64,000 nucleotides of DNA from assembly GCA_018266075.1 (NCBI GenBank), contig JAFEBB010000030.1, positions 1 through 64,000 on the forward strand. The letters run 5' to 3'. Positions 53,993 through 63,702 of the stretch are shown one piece after another. The number at the start of each line of letters is the position of its first letter. Position 1 is the first letter of the stretch. The notes under the pieces are model-generated. The model did no database searches. It was not told the origin of the DNA and saw nothing but the letters and a program-made list of their open reading frames with translations. The position numbers and the translations under genes were made by a program. Source of the DNA: Deltaproteobacteria bacterium. GTDB taxonomy: Bacteria > Myxococcota > Myxococcia > Myxococcales > SZAS-1.

Positions 53993-55210
53993 ATGGAACA
54001 CGGCCTCAACCTCATCGCGTTGGCGATTCCGTTCTTCCTCCTCTTCATCGGGCTGGAGCTGACGATCGCCTGGAAGCGGAAGCAGAAGATCTACCGAATC
54101 GCCGACGCGCTCGCCGACCTGGGCTGCGGCGTGGGCCAGCGGGTGGCGCTGGTGTTCTTCGGCTACCTGCTGGGCGCGGTCTACGTGTTCGTCTACGACG
54201 GCTTCCGCATCTTCACGCTCGAGGGCTGGAAGGCCTGGGTCGTGGCGATCCTCATCGTCGACTTCATCTACTACTGGTGGCACCGGGCTTCACACCGGGT
54301 GAACCTCATGTGGGCGGTGCACGCAGTGCACCACCAGAGCGAGGACTACAACCTGGCCGTGGCGCTGCGGCAGACGATCTTCTCGCCGGTGACGTCGCTG
54401 CCGTTCGAGCTGCCCATGGCGCTCATCGGCGTGCCGCCGCTGGTGTGGGGCGCAGCCGCGAGCATCAACACGCTGTACCAATTCTGGATTCACACCGAGC
54501 TCATCGGGAAGCTGCCGCGCCCCGTGGAACTGGTGATGAACACGCCCTCACACCACCGCGTGCACCACGCGATCAACGCGCAGTACCTCGACAGGAACTA
54601 CGCGGGGATGTTCATCGTCTTCGACCGTTGGTTCGGCACGTTCGTCGAGGAGCAGCTGCCGTGCACCTACGGCACGGTGAAGCGGCTCGACAGCTTCAAC
54701 GCCGTGTTCGCGCAGTTCGCCGAGTTCGGCGTGGTGTGGGCCAAGGCGCGCGGCGCGAGCGTCTGGGACAAGCTGCGCATCTGGTTCATGCCGCCCGAGT
54801 GGCTCCCGAGCGGGCCGAAGCAGTTCCCGCCGCTGCCCGAGCGCAAGCACGAGTCGCCCTGCCCGCCCGCGCTCCAGCGCTACGCCATGGCGCAGTTCGT
54901 GGGCATCGTGGGCGTGGGCTCGCTGATCATCCTCTACGACTGGATGGACAACGCGGTCCTCGCTGGCCCGGGCGCGCTGGTGTTCGCGGCGCTGTTCACC
55001 GTGGGCTTGATGCTCGACGGCCGGCGCCTGGGTGTGCCGCTCGAGTTCTTGCGGCTGGCGGTCACGGCCGCGGCGGCGTTCGTCTGGGTGCAGCCGCGCT
55101 ACGGGATGGCGGCGGCGGTTGGCGCGGTGGGTGTCGCGTTGGCCGCGGCGGTTTGGCTGCGGATGGCCACGCGGCAGACGCCGGCGTCGACGGAAGCCAT
55201 CGCGGCGTAA
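53993..55210 (+). CDS. Sterol-desaturase/alkylglycerol-monooxygenase-like membrane hydroxylase
   Basis: 405 residues. His boxes HRASHR, HAVHHQSED and HHRVHH in the FA_hydroxylase domain (about 80-220) bind two irons. The DRNYAGMFIVFDRWFGTF segment and length match the TMEM195-like branch that cleaves ether lipids, which myxobacteria make. C-terminal helices add a second membrane section. Ether-lipid role is inference. Confidence 0.88.
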   Translation: MEHGLNLIALAIPFFLLFIGLELTIAWKRKQKIYRIADALADLGCGVGQRVALVFFGYLLGAVYVFVYDGFRIFTLEGWKAWVVAILIVDFIYYWWHRASHRVNLMWAVHAVHHQSEDYNLAVALRQTIFSPVTSLPFELPMALIGVPPLVWGAAASINTLYQFWIHTELIGKLPRPVELVMNTPSHHRVHHAINAQYLDRNYAGMFIVFDRWFGTFVEEQLPCTYGTVKRLDSFNAVFAQFAEFGVVWAKARGASVWDKLRIWFMPPEWLPSGPKQFPPLPERKHESPCPPALQRYAMAQFVGIVGVGSLIILYDWMDNAVLAGPGALVFAALFTVGLMLDGRRLGVPLEFLRLAVTAAAAFVWVQPRYGMAAAVGAVGVALAAAVWLRMATRQTPASTEAIAA

Positions 55211-55228
55211 TCCGTCGCCTAATGCCGC

Positions 55229-55483
55229 CTAATGCTGTCGAGGCCGCATCACCATCTCGACTTCAGCTCGAGGCACCTCTTCGATAGTTGCGGCGATTGT
55301 TTCCGCAGCACCGCCGACTTCCACCCAAAGCTGCTCGCCTGCCCCCAGTCTTGCGAGAAACTCCGCGAGGATCGGCGCCCCTGCGGCTTCCCACTCCCCG
55401 TACAGGTGGAACCCGTCGAACTTCGGCTCGACGATCCGTCCGACCTCTTCGCTCTCCCAGAATATCGGCCAGGCGCGCTTCAT
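55229..55483 (-). CDS. Small acidic protein, unknown
   Basis: 84 residues, rich in Glu/Trp, with FDGFHLYGEWEAAGAPILAEFLARL as its clearest piece. Codon third positions are less G/C-biased than those around it, which could mean recent arrival or weak expression. Overlaps nothing; 21 bases downstream of 55505's stop. No family recognised. Confidence 0.5.
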   Translation of the reverse strand: MKRAWPIFWESEEVGRIVEPKFDGFHLYGEWEAAGAPILAEFLARLGAGEQLWVEVGGAAETIAATIEEVPRAEVEMVMRPRQH

Positions 55484-55504
55484 TGGTTGGTCGGCGTTGA
55501 TTCT

Positions 55505-57088
55505 CTACTTCGTCGTCGTCACCACGCACGACGGCGACGTGCCGCCCGCGCACCCGTAGACGAGCACGTCGAGCACGCAGAACACCTCGTCGGTGATGCC
55601 GTCCTCGAAGAGCGTCGCCACCTCGGGCGTGACCGCTTCGGCGTTGCACATGCACGCCTTGTCGGGCACCGAGTAGTTCACGCCCGCGCCGTTGGAGCAG
55701 TTGTCGAGGTGCGGCGCCGCGGAGCTCTGCGGCGGGAAGTAGTTCAGCGGCAGCGACGGACAATCGTCGCCCTTGCCGTCGTCGCAGGGCCGCTCGGTCT
55801 GGAACGCCACATGACACAAATTGGTTAAGGCCGAGAGCGCCTCGTCGTCGCGGTTCAGGGCGGCGGCGATGTCGTGGAGGATGCGCATCACCATGCCCGG
55901 CTCCTCGCTCTGGGCGTCGATGGTGATGAGCTCCTGCAGCGCCGCGAAGATCTCGTCGAGGCCGATGACCTTCGCCTCGAAGCCCAGGTGGTAGATCATC
56001 TGCACGAAGCCCGGACGAACGACCTTTCCGCAGAGGCTCGAACCGGGCACCGTCGCGCACTGCATGGTGGCCTGGAGCGGCTGCAGCACCGGCTCGCTCG
56101 CGTTGGGATCGAGCATCTGCTCGAGGTCGGCGGCCGCGTTCGCGATCTCCGTGTGCAGGTGCGAGTAGGCGACGCCGCCATCGGGCAGGTCGTACGCCGC
56201 GCCGTCGGGGAAGCTCGAGTCCACGAGCGGGTACAGCGTGCCGTTGAGCAGCTGATCGATGGGCGCGAACGGCCCGCCCTGATCGGCCGGCGCGTTGGGA
56301 TCGACCTCGCCGATGGCGCAGAGCAGAAGATCCGCCACCTCTTCGAAGCCTGCCTCGCCGAGATTGCCGCTCGAGCCGCCGTCGGCGCCCACGCTGCTGA
56401 AGAGCCCGCCGAGCGCGGGATCGTCGATGAGCGCCTGCGTGTCGGTGAGCAACTGCGACGCATGCGCTGGGCTCAGGTACGCGGTGATGCCCTGGACGAG
56501 ATCGAACGTGTCGTGCGCGTCGCACTCGCCGGTCTGGGTGCACATGATCTCCAGGTCGCGCGCGATCTCGTAGTGCGGCACATCCGAGCTGGGCTGGACG
56601 CCGATGATGTAGTCGAGCGTGCCCGCGATGACTGGGTCGAACGCGTGCAGCGACTGACTGGCCTTGCCCTCGTGGATGTAGATCTTGAGGATTCGCCGCA
56701 GGTCGCAGAGCCGGTTGGTCTGATCGAGCGGCGGCGGGGTGTCCTCGTTGCAGAGGCCGTCGGTGTTGCCCGACTCGGGCGGATCCTGCGCGAACTCGTT
56801 CAGCGCCACGAAGAGCGCCTCGAGCACCTGGTTGATGGGCGGCGCGCCACCCTCGGCCGGCGGCTGCGAGAGCTGCGTCACCAGGCTGCGCGCGCCGTCG
56901 AGGCCGTCGTTCTGCAGCGCGGAGTTGAGGCTGGGCGCGAGCTCGGAGAAGGTCTTGCACGCCTCCGGGTGCTGCGCCGCCTGGCTCTTGGTGGGCGAGT
57001 CCTTGTCTTCGGCGCCGCAAGGCGAGAAGCCCACCACTGCGAGGGCGAAGAAGCTCAGCACCAACCGGGAGCGCGCGCCGCGAGGCAT
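55505..57088 (-). CDS. Secreted protein of unknown function
   Basis: 527 residues, signal peptide then an acidic, helical body with twelve or more cysteines spread along it (LCDLRR, IMCTQTGEC, ATMQC, SLCGK, PCDD, DDCP, ACMCN) and GADGGSSGN, DLPDGGVAY loops. The Cys near residue 24 (FSPCG) is not a good lipobox. ATG 57088 is favoured over a longer upstream frame because the signal begins there. No domain recognised; probably a myxobacterial extracellular protein. Confidence 0.72.
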   Translation of the reverse strand: MPRGARSRLVLSFFALAVVGFSPCGAEDKDSPTKSQAAQHPEACKTFSELAPSLNSALQNDGLDGARSLVTQLSQPPAEGGAPPINQVLEALFVALNEFAQDPPESGNTDGLCNEDTPPPLDQTNRLCDLRRILKIYIHEGKASQSLHAFDPVIAGTLDYIIGVQPSSDVPHYEIARDLEIMCTQTGECDAHDTFDLVQGITAYLSPAHASQLLTDTQALIDDPALGGLFSSVGADGGSSGNLGEAGFEEVADLLLCAIGEVDPNAPADQGGPFAPIDQLLNGTLYPLVDSSFPDGAAYDLPDGGVAYSHLHTEIANAAADLEQMLDPNASEPVLQPLQATMQCATVPGSSLCGKVVRPGFVQMIYHLGFEAKVIGLDEIFAALQELITIDAQSEEPGMVMRILHDIAAALNRDDEALSALTNLCHVAFQTERPCDDGKGDDCPSLPLNYFPPQSSAAPHLDNCSNGAGVNYSVPDKACMCNAEAVTPEVATLFEDGITDEVFCVLDVLVYGCAGGTSPSCVVTTTK

Positions 57089-57176
57089 CGAGCGAGTGTA
57101 GCGCAACGCCCGCGACCCTGTCCGTTCGCCGACGCGCGCCTTGCACGGTGCGTCAGGCGTTCCCAACTTCGGCCGA

Positions 57177-57452
57177 ATGGCTCGGTTGGTCGCTGCTTCT
57201 TTGGTCTTCGCCCTCGGGTGCGCGCACGCGCCCGACCCGGCGGCGAGCCAATCCGCAACCCGCCCTCGTGGCCTCGCCTGCCGGACGCGCAAGGCGACCG
57301 CTGCCCGCTGCGCCCACGACGCCGCATGTCAGCTGCCGTCATCCTGCGTGGCCGGGGCGTGCCTCATGCCCGCGGGAGCGCCGTGCGAGGTCGCATCGCA
57401 GTGCGCCTCGCATCGGTGCTCCCTGGGCATCTGCAAGCTCGAGGGCCTCTGA
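57177..57452 (+). CDS. Small Cys-rich lipoprotein
   Basis: 91 residues. Lipobox FALGC, then a module with eight cysteines (ACRTR, RCAHDAACQ, SCVAGAC, PCEVASQCASHRCSLGIC). The QCASHRC-type spacing resembles the Cys-rich modules of the sedolisin and the 14328 lipoprotein. Likely a disulfide-held surface domain. Confidence 0.65.
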   Translation: MARLVAASLVFALGCAHAPDPAASQSATRPRGLACRTRKATAARCAHDAACQLPSSCVAGACLMPAGAPCEVASQCASHRCSLGICKLEGL

Positions 57453-57453
57453 G

Positions 57454-58134
57454 CTACTCCGTCTCGGGCAGCGCTGGGCAGCTCTCCGTGCCCTGGGTGC
57501 CCTTCTTCGACTTCGACGTGCCCTTCTCGCTTCCGCTCATGCCCTTCCCGGGCTCGATGGAGCTGGGCGAGCTGGCCTCGATGCGCGTGGCGTGCGGCAG
57601 GTCGAGGCCGGGCTTGTACGAGGCCTCGACCTTGGAGCCCTGCGGCAGGCTGGCCACGCTCGCGGGCCGGCCGTCGAGGGTGACCTCGGTGTTCGGCGTG
57701 ACCTTGAGCACCAGCGGATCCGCCTTGTGCCGCACGATGTAGACGCGGCCGCGGCCGAAGGTGGTGAGCTGTCCGCTCACGTGCGTGGGCTCGGTGGCGA
57801 GCGCCTTCTGCTCGGCCTTGAGCCCCGACGCGGCCTTGGCCTGCTGCTGCTTCACGTCCTTGAGCTGCTCCTCGCGCGCGCTGATCGCGTTCTTCTGCGC
57901 GTCCTGCGCGTTGGCGTTGGCGGTCGCGAACTGGCCCTGCGCTGCGCTCAGCTCCGACTGCTTCTGCGCCACCAACTGGTTCTCCTTCGCTGACTCGCTT
58001 TGCAGACTGGCCGCGCGCTTCTGCGCGTCATCTGCCTGGGCCTGTGCTGCCTCTGCGGGCGTCTGCGTGTGCGCACACCCCGCGCCCAGCGCCGCCGCCG
58101 CCGCCAACCCCAACCAAACCGACCTGGAACCCAT
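57454..58134 (-). CDS. Coiled-coil lipoprotein
   Basis: 226 residues. Lipobox ALGAGC, a long Ala/Gln/Lys coiled coil (about 28-112), a small beta domain (VYIVRHKADPLVLKVTPNT) and a Ser/Gly/Lys-rich tail. Resembles coiled-coil outer-membrane lipoproteins such as Lpp/Pal-associated ones only in plan. GGAGG site eight bases before ATG. Confidence 0.78.
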   Translation of the reverse strand: MGSRSVWLGLAAAAALGAGCAHTQTPAEAAQAQADDAQKRAASLQSESAKENQLVAQKQSELSAAQGQFATANANAQDAQKNAISAREEQLKDVKQQQAKAASGLKAEQKALATEPTHVSGQLTTFGRGRVYIVRHKADPLVLKVTPNTEVTLDGRPASVASLPQGSKVEASYKPGLDLPHATRIEASSPSSIEPGKGMSGSEKGTSKSKKGTQGTESCPALPETE

Positions 58135-58293
58135 CACCCGAGCCTCCTGCCCTCCCGTCGCCTCAGTGCCGAGTTGAAGTTGGTCCGAAGGCGGGCATTG
58201 CAACAGCCCCACCCGGGGAGTTTGCGGTGCGGGGCTGGCATGCAGGGTCGGCGGCAGCGAGGTGGCTCGACGAGCAGGCGAGCTCCAGAGCGC

Positions 58294-60825
58294 TCAATGC
58301 GTCCCTGGCCGCTCGACGTCGTCCAAGACCGGCACACGCAGCACCGACACCGCCGCCAGGAACTGCTCCAGCGTGAAGGGCTTGGCGAGCACGGGGATGC
58401 CTGTCGTCGCCAGGCGGCGCTCGGCGTTGGGCGTGAACGCGCCGCCGGTCATGAAGATGAGCCGACCGGCGGCCTCGGGGCGGGCGCGGTTCAGGGCCTC
58501 GTACAGGTCGAGCCCAGAGAGGCCGGGCATCATCACGTCGCAGATGACGACGTCGAACGCCGCGCCCGCTTCGAGCGCCGCCAGCGCCTCCCGCGGCTCC
58601 GACTGCAGCTCCACCTCGCACGGCGCCGAGAGGAGCCGCTTGAAGCCCGCGGCCACCAGCGGCTCGTCGTCGATGATGAGCACCCGCAAGCGCCGCCGCG
58701 GCCGAGGCGCGGAGGTCGTGGGCTCCCGTGCAGCCGCGGCCTCACCGGCGATGGGCAGCGACACGCGAAACGTGGTGCCCTGCCCGACCGTGGACTGCAC
58801 GGTGATCTCCCCGCCCAGCGCGGTGACGATGGACTGGCACACGCTCAAGCCGAGGCCCGTGCCCTTGCCCAGGGGCTTGGTGGTGAAGAAGGGATCGAAG
58901 ATGCGCGCGAGCACGGGCGCGGGGATCCCCACGCCGGTGTCCGAGATCTCCACCGCCACCGCCGCGCCGTCGACGCGCGCCGCCACCCGCACCAGCGCGT
59001 CGGGCGCCCCGTCCTCGGGCAGCGACTGGGCGGCGTTCACCAAAAGGTTGAGAAACACCTGACCCAGCCGCGCGGGATTTCCGGCCACGCGCGGGAGCGA
59101 CGGGAGGTGGCGCTCCACGCGGCCGCGGTGGCGCAGCTCGTTCGCGGCCATCTTCATCGCGAGGTCCAGCACCTCGTCGAGCGCGCTCGTGCCCTGGGCC
59201 ACGTCCTCGCGTGAGAAGGTGCGCAGCTCCTGCACGATCTCGCGCACGCGCTCGCTGCCCTGCCGCGCCTCGGTGAGCGCCGCGACGATCTCCGCAGCCT
59301 CGTCGCCCGGCCGCTCGCGCAGCAGATCGAGCGCGAACTCCACGTTGGCCGCAATGTAGGCGAGCGGGTTGTTGATCTCGTGGCCCACGCCCGAGGCGAG
59401 CACGCCCAGGGTGGCCATGCGATCGGCGAAGACCATCTTCGCCTCGAGCTGCCGCTGATCCGCGAGGTCGCGCACGACGACCAGCACCGCGTCTGCGTCC
59501 TCCCACTTCACGGGCATCGCCGTGACCTCGGCCTCGAGCACCGAGCCGTCCTTGCGCACCAGCCGCTCGGTGATGGGCTTGGCCACCACGCGCTTCTGCT
59601 GCACGAGGGTCATGCGCTCCAGGACCACGGCGCGGTCTTCGGTGTGCACCACCTCGAGCACGTTGTGGCCGAGCATCTCGCCCTGGGTGTAGCCGAGCAC
59701 CTTGCCCGTGGCGGTGTTGACGTACAGCACCTGTCCGGCGCGATGGACGACCACGCCCAGCGGCAGCGCGTCGATGAGGTGGCGGAACTCGGCCTCCACC
59801 CGCGCGCGATCGGTGATGTCGACCGCGTAGACCTGGAAGTCGCCTTCGGCGTTGGGCTGCGAGCGCGAGAGCCAGAGCAGCCGATCGCCCACGTCCTCGA
59901 GCACCGCCAGACCTTCGTCGAAGAACAGCGCCGACAGCCGCGACCACACCTCCGACGCGAGCTGCTCGCCCACCTTCACGTTCCAGCGCGCGAGCAGCGG
60001 CGCCGCGGCGGCGTTGGCGTGGATGATGCGCCCGTCGCTGCCCATGCGCAGCTCGGGATTCGGATTGTCGCGGAGCATGCGCGCGAGCGTGTCCACCTGG
60101 GCGCGCAGGTACTCGCGCTCCGTCGCGTCGGCGAGCACCACCACCGCGCCATCGAGGGTGCCGTCGAGCCGACGCAACGGCGCCGCGCTCGCCTCGAGGC
60201 GCCGCCGCACGCCGCCCGGCTGCTCCACGCGCACCGCGAACCCGCGCACCGGCTGGCCGGCGCGCATCGCCACCTGCTCGGGACGATGGCCATCGGCCCA
60301 TGCGCTCCCGTCGGCGCGGAGGCTCCGCCAACCGGCGGGGACGGCCGCGCCCCCGAGGAGCTGCTCGCGCGAGAGCCCCAGCAACGCCTGCGCGGCCGGG
60401 TTGCAGTCGCGCTCCCTCCCGTCGAGGCCGTAGACGATGACCCCCACCTCGACGGCTGCGAGCGCCCGCGACGCCGAGTCGTCGAGCGCCGCTGCGAGCA
60501 AGCGCAGGAGCGGCTCGAGCGGCGCATCCGGCCGGGTGACGTCGACCAGGAGCAGCGCCGCGTGAACCTCGGGCTGCGCGAGCGCAATCGCGTGCGTGGT
60601 GCACTGGCTCGGCCGCTCCCTCGGGTCGAGCGCACCGGGCGGCAGCGCTCCGTGCTGGGCGATGACCTCGAAGCCACTCGCGCGACGAAGGACGATGGCT
60701 GCCCCCGAAGCGCCGCTGAGCGCGGCCGCGAGGGACAGCAGATCCTCCACGGGGCGCACACTTGGCCCCGCTTGCGGGTCGGCCTCCACCTCGCGACCTC
60801 CCTCGGGTTCCCTACCCAGCTTCAT
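58294..60825 (-). CDS. Hybrid sensor histidine kinase with PAS domains and receiver
   Basis: 843 residues, cytosolic. A GAF-like start (about 25-110), PAS (about 115-235), PAS (about 245-345), PAS (about 345-460), HisKA with GHEINNPLAY, HATPase_c with NLLVNAAQSL, DTGVGIP, FDPFFTTK and GTGLGLSV, then a receiver (about 715-835) with IIDDEP, Asp in VICDVMMPG, Thr and AKPF Lys. NtrB-like H-box. Input unknown. ATG 60825 has a poor ribosome site. Confidence 0.92.
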   Translation of the reverse strand: MKLGREPEGGREVEADPQAGPSVRPVEDLLSLAAALSGASGAAIVLRRASGFEVIAQHGALPPGALDPRERPSQCTTHAIALAQPEVHAALLLVDVTRPDAPLEPLLRLLAAALDDSASRALAAVEVGVIVYGLDGRERDCNPAAQALLGLSREQLLGGAAVPAGWRSLRADGSAWADGHRPEQVAMRAGQPVRGFAVRVEQPGGVRRRLEASAAPLRRLDGTLDGAVVVLADATEREYLRAQVDTLARMLRDNPNPELRMGSDGRIIHANAAAAPLLARWNVKVGEQLASEVWSRLSALFFDEGLAVLEDVGDRLLWLSRSQPNAEGDFQVYAVDITDRARVEAEFRHLIDALPLGVVVHRAGQVLYVNTATGKVLGYTQGEMLGHNVLEVVHTEDRAVVLERMTLVQQKRVVAKPITERLVRKDGSVLEAEVTAMPVKWEDADAVLVVVRDLADQRQLEAKMVFADRMATLGVLASGVGHEINNPLAYIAANVEFALDLLRERPGDEAAEIVAALTEARQGSERVREIVQELRTFSREDVAQGTSALDEVLDLAMKMAANELRHRGRVERHLPSLPRVAGNPARLGQVFLNLLVNAAQSLPEDGAPDALVRVAARVDGAAVAVEISDTGVGIPAPVLARIFDPFFTTKPLGKGTGLGLSVCQSIVTALGGEITVQSTVGQGTTFRVSLPIAGEAAAAREPTTSAPRPRRRLRVLIIDDEPLVAAGFKRLLSAPCEVELQSEPREALAALEAGAAFDVVICDVMMPGLSGLDLYEALNRARPEAAGRLIFMTGGAFTPNAERRLATTGIPVLAKPFTLEQFLAAVSVLRVPVLDDVERPGTH

Positions 60826-60905
60826 GCTGCAGGAAAGCGGCGGCCCTGAGAAGTGACCCCCTCACCAGGCTCGACGCGCGCTGTTGAGCCGAATACAAAT
60901 CCCGG

Positions 60906-62828
60906 ATGTCCTTGAGCCAGAAGGCCGAGCAACACTTCGCCAAGTTGCGCCAGGCGCTCGAGGCCGAGCACACCGAGGAGCGCGCGCGGTTCGCGGAGGC
61001 GGCGGCGCGGCTCTCGCTGGAGGAGCTCGAGGAGCGGGGCTTCGCGCTCGTGGACGTGGTGGCCCGCGACGTGCGCGGCGGCGTGGGTGGGCGTCGCCTG
61101 ATCTCCTTCGAGCGCGAGAAGGGCGAGCTCGGCTCCACGCGGCTCACGAGCGGCGCACCGGTTCGCGCCACGCGCCGCAAGACGCGCCTCGAGGACGATC
61201 CCAAGGGCGTGGTCGCCAAGCTCTCGCGCAAGCAGATCACGGTAGCCTTCGACGCCGAGGCGCCCGACTGGCTCGACGACGGCAACATCTGCCTCCTGCT
61301 GCTCTCGGACGACACGACGTACCAGCGCGTGCGCGGCGGGCTGGAGCGCGTGGTGCGCGCGTCGACCGGGCGGCTGCCGGAGCTGCGCAAGGTGCTGCTG
61401 GGCGAGTCGCCGCCGCGCTTCGACAAGACGCTCGCTGCCAAGGACGCGGACGTTGAAGTGAAGTTCGACATCCCGCAGCGCGAGGCGGTGCAGCTCGCGC
61501 TCACCGCGCAGGACGTGGCGCTGATTCACGGGCCGCCGGGCACGGGCAAGACCACGGTGCTCGTGGATGTGGCGCGGCTCGCGGTGGCGCGCGGCGAGAA
61601 GGTGCTGGCCTGCGCGGCCTCGAACGCGGCGGTGGATCTGCTCGCGGGCCGCATCTCGGACCAGGGTTTGCGCGTGGTGCGCCTCGGTCATCCGGCGCGC
61701 GTGGAAGAGGCGGTGCAGCACCTCACGCTCGAGGCGCAGATTGAAGCGCACGATCGCTATCGCGTGGGTCGCGAGCTCGTCGCGGAAGCGATGAAGCTGC
61801 TCGAGACCGCGCGCAAGCTGCAGGCGCGCGGCCGCAGCGCAGACCGCTTCGCCGAGGCGCGCCAGGCCCGCGGTGACGCGTTCAAGCTCTTCAAAGAAGC
61901 GCGCGAGCACGAATCGATCGCCCAGAAGGATGTGCTCGAGCGCGCGCAGGTCATCGCCGCGACCGTCACCGGGCTCGACGGGCGCTTCCTCGGCGATCGC
62001 AAGTTCGACCGGGTGATCATGGACGAAGCCAGCCAGGCCACCGAGCCGCTCGCGTGGCTCGCCGCCGAGCGCGCCGAGCGCCTCATCCTCGCGGGCGATC
62101 CCTTCCAGCTCCCGCCGACGGTGCTCTCGCAGGACGCGGTGAAGCTCGGGCTGAACGTCTCGATGTTCGAGCGGCTGCTCGCGGATCACGGGCCGGGCCT
62201 GGAGCGCATGCTCGAGGTGCAGCACCGCATGCACGAGGACATCCAGGCGTTCTCGTCGGCGCGGTTCTACGGCGGCAAGCTCGTGCCGCACCCGAGCGTC
62301 GCGCACCACCTCCTGCGCGAGCTGCCGGGCGTCCGCGACGAGCCGCGCACGCGCGAGCCCTTCGTCTTCCTCGACACCGCCGGCGCAGGCCACGACGAGG
62401 AGACGCCCACCGGCAGCGAGAGCAAGCGCAACCCGGGCGAGGCCCAGCTCGTGCGCGACGAGGTGAACGCGCTGCTCGCCGCGGGACTTCAGCCGGACCA
62501 GATTGCGGTGATCGCGCCGTACGAAGCGCAGGTGCGGCTGCTGCGCGAGCTCTTGCCGCTGGACGAGCTGGAGATCGACACCGTCGATGCGTTCCAGGGC
62601 CGCGAGAAGGAAGCGGTGCTCGTCTCGCTCACGCGCTCGAACCCGGACGGCGACATCGGCTTCCTCGCCGACGTGCGGCGCATGAACGTGGCCATCACCC
62701 GCGCGCGCCGGCGGCTCTGGGTCGTCGGCGACTCGGCCACGATCGCCGGACATCCGTTCTACGCCGCGTTCCTCGAGGCGGTGGCCAAGCACGGCAAGCA
62801 CGTGAGCGTGTGGGAGCTGGCGTCGTAA
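60906..62828 (+). CDS. SF1B helicase, IGHMBP2/SMUBP-2-like
   Basis: 640 residues. An N-terminal beta-barrel domain, then Walker A GPPGTGKTT (about residue 205), CAASNAAVDLL (Ia), MDEASQATE (II), GDPFQLPPT (III), QHRMHEDI (IV), and DAFQGREKEAVLVSLTRSN with RRMNVAITRARRRL (V-VI). These unwind RNA or DNA 5'-3'. Bacterial members are poorly known; RNA or DNA repair roles are guesses. Confidence 0.92.
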   Translation: MSLSQKAEQHFAKLRQALEAEHTEERARFAEAAARLSLEELEERGFALVDVVARDVRGGVGGRRLISFEREKGELGSTRLTSGAPVRATRRKTRLEDDPKGVVAKLSRKQITVAFDAEAPDWLDDGNICLLLLSDDTTYQRVRGGLERVVRASTGRLPELRKVLLGESPPRFDKTLAAKDADVEVKFDIPQREAVQLALTAQDVALIHGPPGTGKTTVLVDVARLAVARGEKVLACAASNAAVDLLAGRISDQGLRVVRLGHPARVEEAVQHLTLEAQIEAHDRYRVGRELVAEAMKLLETARKLQARGRSADRFAEARQARGDAFKLFKEAREHESIAQKDVLERAQVIAATVTGLDGRFLGDRKFDRVIMDEASQATEPLAWLAAERAERLILAGDPFQLPPTVLSQDAVKLGLNVSMFERLLADHGPGLERMLEVQHRMHEDIQAFSSARFYGGKLVPHPSVAHHLLRELPGVRDEPRTREPFVFLDTAGAGHDEETPTGSESKRNPGEAQLVRDEVNALLAAGLQPDQIAVIAPYEAQVRLLRELLPLDELEIDTVDAFQGREKEAVLVSLTRSNPDGDIGFLADVRRMNVAITRARRRLWVVGDSATIAGHPFYAAFLEAVAKHGKHVSVWELAS

Positions 62829-62901
62829 ATCCGAGTCGAGCGGTGGCTGTTGATCGTGCGGCACTTTCGCGCGAGCGGGCCGCGAGGTAGAAACCGCGCC
62901 C

Positions 62902-63381
62902 ATGAACCGCGCTCTGCTCGCAACCCTCGCCGTGGCGCTGCTCGCCGGCTGTCCGGCGTCGAGCCCCAAGCTCGCCCAGCTCCACGTGGCCTGCGGCGGC
63001 AAGACCCTCGACTCCGGCACCGAGCCGCCCGACAAGGGCCAGGCCTGCGAGGCGGGCCAGCAGCTCACGCTCAGCTTCGACAACGACGGCAGCTACAGCT
63101 ACGTGGCCGTCTTCGCGGTCACGCGCGACAACATCGTGTTCCTCCTGCCCGACAGCGAGCAGGGTGACAGCGTGCCCATCCAGCAGAACGGCCACGGCAT
63201 CGCCCTGCCCGGCTCGTGGACGGTGCCGCCGAAGACGCGCGACATCATGGCCATCTTCTCGCGCGAGCCGCTGCACGCGAAGGACCTCGCCCAGCGCACG
63301 CGCGACGTGACCCTCGGCCAGCTGCAGAACGTGGGCGAGATTCGCGTGCGGATGTCGCGCGAAGTCGGCCCGATCGACTGA
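62902..63381 (+). CDS. Lipoprotein with DUF4384-like domain
   Basis: 159 residues. Lipobox LLAGC. The core LTLSFDNDGSYSYVAVFAVTRDN and VFLLPDS, then SWTVPPKTRDIMAIFSREPL fit the DUF4384 immunoglobulin-like family seen in secreted and kinase-linked proteins. Ligand unknown. Confidence 0.78.
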   Translation: MNRALLATLAVALLAGCPASSPKLAQLHVACGGKTLDSGTEPPDKGQACEAGQQLTLSFDNDGSYSYVAVFAVTRDNIVFLLPDSEQGDSVPIQQNGHGIALPGSWTVPPKTRDIMAIFSREPLHAKDLAQRTRDVTLGQLQNVGEIRVRMSREVGPID

Positions 63382-63384
63382 GGC

Positions 63385-63702
63385 TCAGAGCAGCCGCTTC
63401 AGGTCTTCGAACGAGTCGCCCTTGCGCACCACGGCCGCAACGCCCGGCGGCCTTGGCGCTTCCTCGCTCGCGCCCGTGAGCAAGAGCACCTTCGCGCCGC
63501 GCGTGTGCGGCACGAGCTGGAGGCCGTCGTCGCGGCCGAGGTGCCAGTCGACGATCACCACCGCGAACGGCTCGCTCCCGAGCTGCGTCACCGCGGCGGC
63601 GAGCGAGTCGGCCTCGACCACGGCGTGGCCCTCGAGCTCGAGCAGCGCACCGAGCGTCAAGCGCGCCGAGTCGTCGTCGTCGACGAGCAGGATGCGGCTC
63701 AT
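63385..63702 (-). CDS. Stand-alone receiver protein
   Basis: 105 residues, all receiver: LLVDDDDS acidic pocket, Asp in VVIVDWHLG, Thr in LLLTGAS and Lys in VVRKGDS. No output domain. Its ATG overlaps the kinase stop (ATGA), so it is its likely partner. Confidence 0.88.
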   Translation of the reverse strand: MSRILLVDDDDSARLTLGALLELEGHAVVEADSLAAAVTQLGSEPFAVVIVDWHLGRDDGLQLVPHTRGAKVLLLTGASEEAPRPPGVAAVVRKGDSFEDLKRLL

